Program-made: the position numbers and the translations under genes | Assembly: GCF_008085915.1 (NCBI RefSeq) | Contig: NZ_VSJK01000018.1 | Span: forward strand, 1-64,000 | Direction of reading: 5' to 3' | Length of the DNA stretch: 64,000 nucleotides | DNA from: Oceaniovalibus sp. ACAM 378 | Lineage (GTDB): Bacteria > Pseudomonadota > Alphaproteobacteria > Rhodobacterales > Rhodobacteraceae | Shown here: piece by piece, positions 58,431 through 64,000 of the stretch | How positions within the stretch are numbered: the stretch's first letter is position 1 | Layout: each line of letters starts with the position of its first letter | The notes under the pieces: model-generated | Database searches by the model: none | Told to the model about the DNA's origin: nothing | The model's input: only the letters and a program-made list of their open reading frames with translations

Positions 58431-59900
58431 CTATGCCGACCGAATGGCCTCATATCCGCCTGATGCGCCCGGGAATGCGCCGAGACCCTGCACGGGACCG
58501 GCAGAGGTGCCGGGAACAATCGCCGCCCGAGGTCCTGCCCCCGCGAGGCAAACCCGGTCGCGGCCTGTCGATTTGGCCTGATACAGCGCCGCGTCAGCCT
58601 GGGCGAGCAGATGGTCCATGCCAAACGGCGCCGGCCCGCCGAAGGCAAGGCCGATGCTGACGGACACCTTCAGAGGGTGGTCGGCGGCGACGCGCGGGTG
58701 CAGTTCCGCCACCAGACCGCGCAGACGCTCGGCCGCAAGCCGGGCATCGGCTGCGGCGATATCGGGCAGGGCAACGACAAATTCGTCGCCCCCGAGACGG
58801 ATCAATAAATCCTGTGCGCGCAGGTTGTCGCGGATCGCCCGGGCCACGGCCACCAAGACCGAGTCGCCCGCCGCGTGTCCGTGGCTGTCATTGATCGCCT
58901 TGAACAGGTCGATATCGATCATCAGCAGCGCCATTGAACGACCTGCGGTCATGGTGCGTTGCGCCATCGAGGCCAGATGATGGTCGCCGTAACGGCGATT
59001 ATACAGACCGGTCAGCGGGTCGGTGGCAGCCATGCGCAATCCATCCTCGACCGAATCGCGCAACCGGTCCGCGTTGCGTTTGCGCGTGACCAGACGGTCG
59101 ATGCGCAGGGCCAGTTCCTGTGGATCGAACCGATCTTCCAAAAGCCCGTCCACGCCGATATCCAGCGCCCGCGTCTGGCTGTCTTCGGTGTTGCGGGGAT
59201 GTACTGTCAGAATGGCGGCCCGGCGCGTCGCGGGGCGCGAGCGCAGTTCGGACACCAGCGACAGGCCGTCGGGCTGACCCAGACTTCCTGCGGCAACGAT
59301 GAACAGGTCGGGCGTGTCCTGCGGATTGTCCAACTCCATCGCCGCGCTCCAGCCGATCAAATGGATGCGGTGGGGCGTCAGCCCGCGCAGGGCGGTTTTC
59401 CAGCCGAGCGACTGCTCGGGCGATGTTCCGATCAGCGCGACGGAACCCGGGCGTGTCAGCGGCGCCGGTGCCTCGCCAAACCCCAAAGCCCGCGCGGTCA
59501 GATCGCGCCGCTGCAATTCACGGTCGGCTTCGTGGCCGCGCAGAAGGCTGCGCACCCGGGCCAGCAGGCGGCCATCGCTGAACGGTGGCGACAACAGATC
59601 ATCCACCCCCGCCCTGAGCGCGGCCAGCCGCCGCGCACTGTCGCCGGGATCTGCGAGCATCAACAAAGGGATAGCCGAGGTTGCCGGGTCGGCCTTGATC
59701 CGTCGGCACAGCGCCGCGACCTCCATATCCGGGAGGGTTGCGGGAAGGATCACCAGATCAATATCGCCTTCATGGGCGATACGAAACGCCTCGGCCCCCG
59801 TGCGGCACTGGGCCACGCGGTAGCGCGCTTCGGTCAGGCGCACCTTAAGGACGATCCGGTTCGTGGCAATATCGTCGACAATCAAAAGCCTGCCTGCCAT
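58431..59900 (-). CDS. PleD-like diguanylate cyclase, REC-REC-GGDEF, without phosphoacceptor Asp
   Basis: A 489-residue cytoplasmic protein that should make c-di-GMP. Receiver domain 1 (about 1-125, LLIVDDIATNRIVL) keeps the acidic pocket, but the phosphorylated Asp position reads LVILPATLP (about residue 52), that is Pro. Receiver domain 2 (about 150-280) also lacks an Asp at the equivalent strand. The GGDEF domain (about 310-470) has LTGLYNRRY, DIDLFKAINDSHGHAAGD and an intact RLGGDEF (about 369), with an RAQD inhibitory I-site five residues upstream. So the catalytic part looks active and product-inhibited, while classical phosphorylation control appears lost. ATG at 59900 is preferred; the frame extends seven codons upstream. 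Divergent from the DUF3572 gene. Confidence 0.92.
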   Translation of the reverse strand: MAGRLLIVDDIATNRIVLKVRLTEARYRVAQCRTGAEAFRIAHEGDIDLVILPATLPDMEVAALCRRIKADPATSAIPLLMLADPGDSARRLAALRAGVDDLLSPPFSDGRLLARVRSLLRGHEADRELQRRDLTARALGFGEAPAPLTRPGSVALIGTSPEQSLGWKTALRGLTPHRIHLIGWSAAMELDNPQDTPDLFIVAAGSLGQPDGLSLVSELRSRPATRRAAILTVHPRNTEDSQTRALDIGVDGLLEDRFDPQELALRIDRLVTRKRNADRLRDSVEDGLRMAATDPLTGLYNRRYGDHHLASMAQRTMTAGRSMALLMIDIDLFKAINDSHGHAAGDSVLVAVARAIRDNLRAQDLLIRLGGDEFVVALPDIAAADARLAAERLRGLVAELHPRVAADHPLKVSVSIGLAFGGPAPFGMDHLLAQADAALYQAKSTGRDRVCLAGAGPRAAIVPGTSAGPVQGLGAFPGASGGYEAIRSA

Positions 59901-59995
59901 ATGGCCCCCACAATTCAACATAAATTCTTCTGGCCTGTTCCAGCTTTCCCTGAGAATGATTAAGAAACCCTTTCAGTTTGGTTAAGGATTGCAGC

Positions 59996-60274
59996 ATGCG
60001 GCAGGAAACAGCCGAGGTTATCGCCTTGCAGGCATTGGGATGGCTGGCAGGGCAGGAAGATCTGCTGGACATCTTCATGGGCGCGACCGGCGCGGCCCGG
60101 GACGATCTGAGCGATCGGGCGGATGATCCGGAGTTTCTGGCCTCGGTGCTGGATTTTCTGACAATGGACGACAAGTGGGTGATCGGGTTCTGCAATGATG
60201 CGGGGCTTGGTTACGATCAGCCGCTGCTGGCGCGGCAGGGTCTGCCCGGGGGTGGTCAGATCCACTGGACATGA
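59996..60274 (+). CDS. DUF3572 family protein
   Basis: A 92-residue acidic protein starting MRQETAEVIALQALGWLAGQ. This matches the small DUF3572 family found almost only in alphaproteobacteria, function unknown. AAGGA lies eight bases before the ATG at 59996, which decides the start over an in-frame site 18 bases upstream. It overlaps the following HAD gene by 4 nt (ATGA). The divergent start of the diguanylate cyclase gene is 95 bp away. This pairing with a PleD-like gene on one side and a HAD phosphatase on the other is consistent with a conserved core-genome locus. Confidence 0.88.
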   Translation: MRQETAEVIALQALGWLAGQEDLLDIFMGATGAARDDLSDRADDPEFLASVLDFLTMDDKWVIGFCNDAGLGYDQPLLARQGLPGGGQIHWT

Positions 60275-60972
60275 CTGGCGAGAGCCGCAGAAAACCCGGA
60301 GCTGTGCTGTTTGACAAGGACGGCACGCTGTTTGATTTCGCGGCGACCTGGGGCAGATGGTGCGCGGGTCTGCTGGGCGGGCTGTCGGGCGGAGATCCGG
60401 CGCTGGCCGCACGGATGGGAGTTTCCATCGGCTTCCGGATCAGCGACGCAACATTTTCGCCTGACAGTCCGGTGATTGCCGATCCAACCGATGCGATTGC
60501 GGCGCGGCTGTTGGTGCATCTGCCGGAATGGACGCAGGCGGGGCTTTCAGCACATATGAACGACCTGTCGAAAAGTGCCGTGCAGGTGGCAGTGGTGCCT
60601 CTGGCAGTAGTGCTGGACGGGTTGCTGGCGCGCGGGTTGCGGCTTGGTCTGTGTACCAACGACGGCGAGGCTCCGGCGCGCACGCATCTGGCGCATGCAG
60701 GGGTGGCCGACCGTTTCGACTTTGTCGCCGGTTTCGACAGCGGATATGGCGCAAAACCCGATCCCGGCCCGTTGCTGGCCTTTGCCAGAGCGGTGAATCT
60801 GGCTCCGGCGCGGATCGTCATGGTGGGCGACAGCGCCCATGACATGCGCGCAGGGCGCGCCGCGGGGATGGTCTGTGTCGCTGTCGGGGGTATTCCGTCT
60901 GCGGTGGCGCTGGCGGACGCGAACCTGCCCAATATATCCGCACTGGCCGACTGGATCGACAGCCGGGCCTGA
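60271..60972 (+). CDS. HAD-superfamily phosphatase (phosphoglycolate phosphatase-like)
   Basis: A 233-residue HAD hydrolase with all four motifs: LFDKDGTLFDF near the N-terminus (nucleophile and acid/base Asp), LCTNDGE (motif II), KPDPGPLL (motif III Lys) and MVGDSAHDM (motif IV acidic pair). The helical cap between motifs I and II is of the Gph/subclass I type. Substrate is not determined by sequence; phosphoglycolate or a related sugar phosphate is typical. It is translationally coupled to the DUF3572 gene. Confidence 0.9.
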   Translation: MTGESRRKPGAVLFDKDGTLFDFAATWGRWCAGLLGGLSGGDPALAARMGVSIGFRISDATFSPDSPVIADPTDAIAARLLVHLPEWTQAGLSAHMNDLSKSAVQVAVVPLAVVLDGLLARGLRLGLCTNDGEAPARTHLAHAGVADRFDFVAGFDSGYGAKPDPGPLLAFARAVNLAPARIVMVGDSAHDMRAGRAAGMVCVAVGGIPSAVALADANLPNISALADWIDSRA

Positions 60973-61023
60973 CGTCAGGGGGGCCGGGCGGCCATCTGTC
61001 GGGCCGCCCGGAAAATCATTGCG

Positions 61024-61830
61024 TCAGCCGTCGATCTGTCCGGCCATGATCGCGATGGCCTTTTGATAGACGCCGGCGGCATTCCATGCCTGAATCACCT
61101 CGAAATTCGGCTGGCCCTGCTGATAGCCGGCACCCGGGCGCCAGCCTTTCTGACGCAGGAAATTCGCGGTCGAGGCCAAAGCATCGGTCTGGTTCGTCAG
61201 ATCGACCCGCCCGTTGCCGTCACCATCAACACCAAAGCGCAGAACGTTGCCCGGCAGAAACTGGGTGTGCCCCACCTCGCCATGACGCGCGCCAATCGTG
61301 TTCGGTGACAGGCTGCCGCGATCCACAAGGATCAGTGCCGCCATCGCATGTTCCGAAAAGAACGCCGACCGGCGGCAATCATAGGCCAAAGTCGAGATCG
61401 CCGAGACGACATTGCTGTCACCCATGAAGTTGCCAAAGCCGGTTTCCATCCCGTGAATCGCCAGAAGCACTCCGGCAGGCACACCATACCGCTGTTCCAG
61501 ACCGTTGAAGAACGCGGCGTTCTGCGCGCGTTTCTTCTTGCCCTGCGCGACGATGGTCGGTGCGCCGCGTATCTGCATGAATTTCTCAAGGGTGTACTTG
61601 AAACTTTTCTGATTGCGGTCCGCCGCGATCGTTTTGGTGGCATAGCTTGTGGCCGCCAACGCCTGAAGCCCGCCTTGACCCACGCCCTGTGCCGCAGCCT
61701 CTTTGGCGAATGCGGCTTTCCAGGCTTCGAAGCCAGCGGCGTTGTTCCCGCATTGCGCGGCTTGCACAGCGCCCGCGCTCAAAGCAAGTGCCGAAACCAG
61801 AGTGGCAGCGCGTGCAATCGTCTTGAACAT
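61024..61830 (-). CDS. Lytic murein transglycosylase, MltB-like
   Basis: A 268-residue secreted enzyme with a signal peptide (about residues 1-24, hydrophobic ATLVSALALSAGAVQA), without a lipobox. The SLT_2/MltB-type domain shows AIHGMETGFGNFMGD, whose Glu (about 129) is the expected catalytic acid, followed by STLAYDCRRSAFF and HTQFLPGNVLRFGVDGDGNG. It cleaves glycan strands of peptidoglycan, giving 1,6-anhydro-muramyl ends, in the periplasm. Length is on the short side for MltB, without a C-terminal peptidoglycan-binding domain. Stands alone; convergent with the HAD gene. Confidence 0.9.
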   Translation of the reverse strand: MFKTIARAATLVSALALSAGAVQAAQCGNNAAGFEAWKAAFAKEAAAQGVGQGGLQALAATSYATKTIAADRNQKSFKYTLEKFMQIRGAPTIVAQGKKKRAQNAAFFNGLEQRYGVPAGVLLAIHGMETGFGNFMGDSNVVSAISTLAYDCRRSAFFSEHAMAALILVDRGSLSPNTIGARHGEVGHTQFLPGNVLRFGVDGDGNGRVDLTNQTDALASTANFLRQKGWRPGAGYQQGQPNFEVIQAWNAAGVYQKAIAIMAGQIDG

Positions 61831-61997
61831 TAAAACTCTCCGTAAAACAAAAGGATTTGACTGACTTTAGCGCAACCTGCGATCCAATCCAGTATCGTTT
61901 GCCCGCACCCTCGGAATTTCCGCTCGGCGTGACCTATAGGGCAGCGTGGCGAAACCGGCCGAACGCGATGGAGTTTTCCGATGCCGGCAGTGCCCCG

Positions 61998-62347
61998 TCA
62001 GGGAAACAGGATCAGCTTGACCACCAGGATGATCAGCGCAGCCAGTGTCAGCCGGTCACCTGTCCGGGCTGAGATCGAAAGGGCCAGCCATGCGCCCAGC
62101 GGCAACAGCCCACCCGCCAGGGCAAGGGGCCGGGGCGGTGGGCGCGAAAGAACAAGAGCTGCCACAGATTGGTATAAAGATTGGGCAGCAGCATCACGAC
62201 AACCGCGTGTCTGACGTCGAACAGCGCGGTCATCACCAGAATGGCAATCAACGGCGCACCTATCCCGGTCGCGCCTTTCAGCGCTCCGCCCAAGGCAAGT
62301 GCCGCAAAGACTGCCAGATGGGCGTGAAGATCAAAAGAGATCCTGAC
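61998..62347 (-). pseudogene. TauE/SafE (TSUP) permease, internally deleted
   Basis: The start of a TSUP-family anion permease is visible (LALGGALKGATGIGAPLIAI, then VVMLLPNLYTNLWQLLFF). Near 62115 the homology jumps frame to LAGGLLPLGAWLALSISART followed by LTLAALIILVVKLILF and a stop at 61998-62000, which is the normal C-terminus of such proteins. About 120-140 central residues, covering several membrane helices, are missing. The unshifted frame continues as low-quality sequence to 62048. The 5' limit is uncertain. This is a dead gene created by an internal deletion with frame change, the same type of damage seen in the PPTase remnant. Confidence 0.72.
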
Positions 62348-62454
62348 ACCGACCCAACAGCCGGATGCGGGCGCTTCGATCGGCAAACCGCTCTGGCAAA
62401 GGCAGTCTATTTTGCGTAGGTCGAACATATGCGGCAATCCGACCTTTCCCTTTC

Positions 62455-63507
62455 ATGACGCGCGTTTGGCTGTTCACGGCTCTGCTGTTGCTTGTCGGCG
62501 CCTTGGGCGGAGCAGGCGCGTTGCTGATCGGGTTGCCGCTGCCCTGGATGCTTGGATCAATCCTGACCACGGCGCTGCTTGTTGCGATGGCGTCAGAGCG
62601 GTTTCCGGCGGGCTACGCGTTTCCCATGTGGGTTCGGATGATTTTCATCGCCGTGATCGGGGCGATGATCGGCGCGCAGGTCGACGCAGACCTTATACAG
62701 CAATGGCGCTCGATGCTGGCGAGTCTGACGGGGGTCGCGGTTTTCGTGTTGGCCGCCCATGGGATGAATTACTGGCTGTTTCGACGGATCGGCGGCTATG
62801 ACAAGGCAACGGCGTTTTATTGCGGCACGCCCGGCGGGCTGATGGAAAGCCTTGCGATGGGCGAAGAGGCGGGCGCCGACCTGCGGGTGCTGACGATTCA
62901 GCAATTCCTGCGGATCATTCTGGTGGTGTCGCTGGTCCCACTGGGGCTGTCGCTGATGCATGGGTCGGCTCTGGGCAGCGCGGCGGGTCTGTCCTTTGTT
63001 GACGGTGTGCCGACCCTGCGGTCAATTCCCGTGCTTTTGGTGGTTGCAGCCGTGGGGCTGGTGGTTGGCCATGTGTTGCGCCTGCCGGCAGGACAGTTGA
63101 CCGGGCCGCTGATCGTGTCGGCGGTTGCCGGGGTCACCGGGTTGATCGAACTGTCGCCGCCCGGCTGGGTGATCGGGATGGCGCAGGTGGTGATCGGCGT
63201 ATCGCTGGGCATCCGGTTTGTCGGAATCACCGGTGCGATGTTGCGGCGCGGGCTGTGGCTGTCGCTGTTGTCGGTCGGCGCGATGATGGCGATGGCGGTC
63301 GCGCTGGCCGTGCTTTTGCATACCCTGACCGGCCAGAGCATCGAGGTTCTAGTGCTGAGCTTTGCCCCAGGTGGCGTGACCGAAATGGGATTGGTCGCGC
63401 TGTCGCTGGCGGCAAACCCGGCCATGGTGGCGTTCCACCACCTGTTCCGGATCACATTGACGGTGCTTGGAATGGCGGTGGTCGGTCGTCGGTTGCTGCG
63501 AAAGTGA
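62455..63507 (+). CDS. AbrB-family membrane permease
   Basis: A 350-residue protein with about ten hydrophobic helices in two repeats, as in the AbrB/AbrB-duplication membrane family (often labelled ammonia monooxygenase by name only). It begins MTRVWLFTALLLLVGALGG. Conserved features include GLPLPWMLGSIL, FYCGTPGGLMESL and its second-half counterpart FAPGGVTEMGLVALSLA. Start ATG at 62455 is chosen because the family begins there; the frame is open 90 bases upstream. Substrate unknown; some relatives affect organic acid or drug tolerance. It ends three bases before the convergent otsA stop. Confidence 0.88.
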   Translation: MTRVWLFTALLLLVGALGGAGALLIGLPLPWMLGSILTTALLVAMASERFPAGYAFPMWVRMIFIAVIGAMIGAQVDADLIQQWRSMLASLTGVAVFVLAAHGMNYWLFRRIGGYDKATAFYCGTPGGLMESLAMGEEAGADLRVLTIQQFLRIILVVSLVPLGLSLMHGSALGSAAGLSFVDGVPTLRSIPVLLVVAAVGLVVGHVLRLPAGQLTGPLIVSAVAGVTGLIELSPPGWVIGMAQVVIGVSLGIRFVGITGAMLRRGLWLSLLSVGAMMAMAVALAVLLHTLTGQSIEVLVLSFAPGGVTEMGLVALSLAANPAMVAFHHLFRITLTVLGMAVVGRRLLRK

Positions 63508-63510
63508 TTG

Positions 63511-64000
63511 CTAGTCCGCGCCGCTTGTGGTGGCTTTGCCCGCCAGCGCAAAGGCCTGTTGCTGCGCCTCGCCCCAGGCGCGGATGTCGTATTTCGCCAC
63601 CACCTTGCGCAGATGCCGCATCCGGGTCTGGCGTTCGTTGCGCTCCATGCGAAGCGCCAGCAGGATCGCGCGATCCATCGAGCGGTGCGAATAGGGGTTG
63701 GTGCTGACCGCCGATCCAAGCCCGACCGCCGCCCCGGCAAATTCCGACAGCACCAGAACGCCGTCCTCATCTTCGCGCGCGGCTACGAATTCTTTGCAGA
63801 CCAGATTCATCCCGTCGGCCAGCGGCGTGATCCATGCGACATCCGCGGCGCGGTAATAGGCGACAAGTTCGGCAAAGGGCACGGCGCGGGAAATCAGGGT
63901 GATCGGTGTCCAGTCAAAGCTGCCGAACCGGCCATTGATCCGCCCGGCGGTCTGTTCGATTGCGTCCTGAATTTCGGCATAGGCGGCCATGCTGCGGTTG
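63511..64000 (-). CDS. otsA: Trehalose-6-phosphate synthase, C-terminal part (runs off the window)
   Basis: The last roughly 163 residues of a GT20-family OtsA protein, open to the window edge at 64000. It has the hallmark nucleotide-sugar binding segment [20 protein letters not shown], then CKEFVAAR and [16 protein letters not shown], followed by the usual helical tail ([14 protein letters not shown]). It would transfer glucose from UDP-glucose to glucose-6-phosphate in osmolyte synthesis. A close relative such as glucosylglycerol-phosphate synthase cannot be excluded from this fragment. An internal ATG at 63990 is not the true start. Confidence 0.9.
   Translation of the reverse strand, partial: NRSMAAYAEIQDAIEQTAGRINGRFGSFDWTPITLISRAVPFAELVAYYRAADVAWITPLADGMNLVCKEFVAAREDEDGVLVLSEFAGAAVGLGSAVSTNPYSHRSMDRAILLALRMERNERQTRMRHLRKVVAKYDIRAWGEAQQQAFALAGKATTSGAD

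Noticed and set aside
62048-62437. 129-residue open frame as an intact small membrane protein
   Set aside because: Homology switches frame near 62115 to a TauE/SafE C-terminus, and the middle of the family is missing.
1-64000. CRISPR arrays, tRNA or rRNA genes, replication origin
   Set aside because: No regularly spaced repeats, cloverleaf-like genes or rRNA segments were recognised by eye; a tRNAscan/Infernal run would be decisive.

Overview
The window looks like a piece of a GC-rich alphaproteobacterial chromosome, most likely Rhodobacterales (roseobacter group). The evidence is the right-flank gene set (a DUF3572 protein, DUF983, a PleD-like diguanylate cyclase, an AbrB-type permease and trehalose-6-phosphate synthase) and the base composition. 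This placement is inference, because the window has no rRNA or other taxonomic marker.

Left edge (1-4529): the tail of an IS5-family transposase, an Old Yellow Enzyme-type flavin oxidoreductase, an EamA/DMT permease divergent from a LysR regulator, and the C-terminal stub of an IS3-family transposase. A second EamA/DMT permease follows, whose start codon directly abuts the stop of the last PKS gene.

Core (3660-56557): a divergent hybrid polyketide/non-ribosomal peptide assembly line of about 53 kb. The minus-strand operon, read right to left, is a broken Sfp-type PPTase, a Wzx/PST flippase, a type II thioesterase, then six single-module type I PKS proteins and the EamA permease. The PKS modules in order are KS-AT-KR-ACP; KS-AT-DH-ER-KR-ACP; KS-AT-MT-ACP; KS-AT-DH-MT-ER-KR-ACP; KS-AT-(dead DH)-MT-KR-ACP; KS-AT-DH-ER-KR-ACP. 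The plus-strand operon is NRPS (C-A-PCP), PKS (KS-AT-KR-ACP), NRPS (C-A-PCP) and two alpha/beta hydrolases. Most core genes overlap by 1-8 nt, so they are probably translationally coupled. Terminal docking features suggest that the six PKSs feed the first NRPS. The inferred product is a methyl-branched, partly reduced polyketide amide-linked to a glycine-derived 4-amino-3-hydroxybutyryl unit and one further amino acid. The starter unit and the release step are not evident. No module carries a terminal thioesterase, and the two hydrolases resemble exosortase A-associated hydrolases with Arg and Cys at the nucleophile elbow.

Right flank (56558-64000): ordinary chromosomal genes (NUDIX hydrolase, DUF983, diguanylate cyclase, DUF3572, HAD phosphatase, lytic transglycosylase, AbrB permease, partial OtsA) plus a TauE/SafE permease pseudogene. 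IS remnants on the left and decayed genes in and beside the cluster are compatible with an acquired, partly remodelled accessory island.
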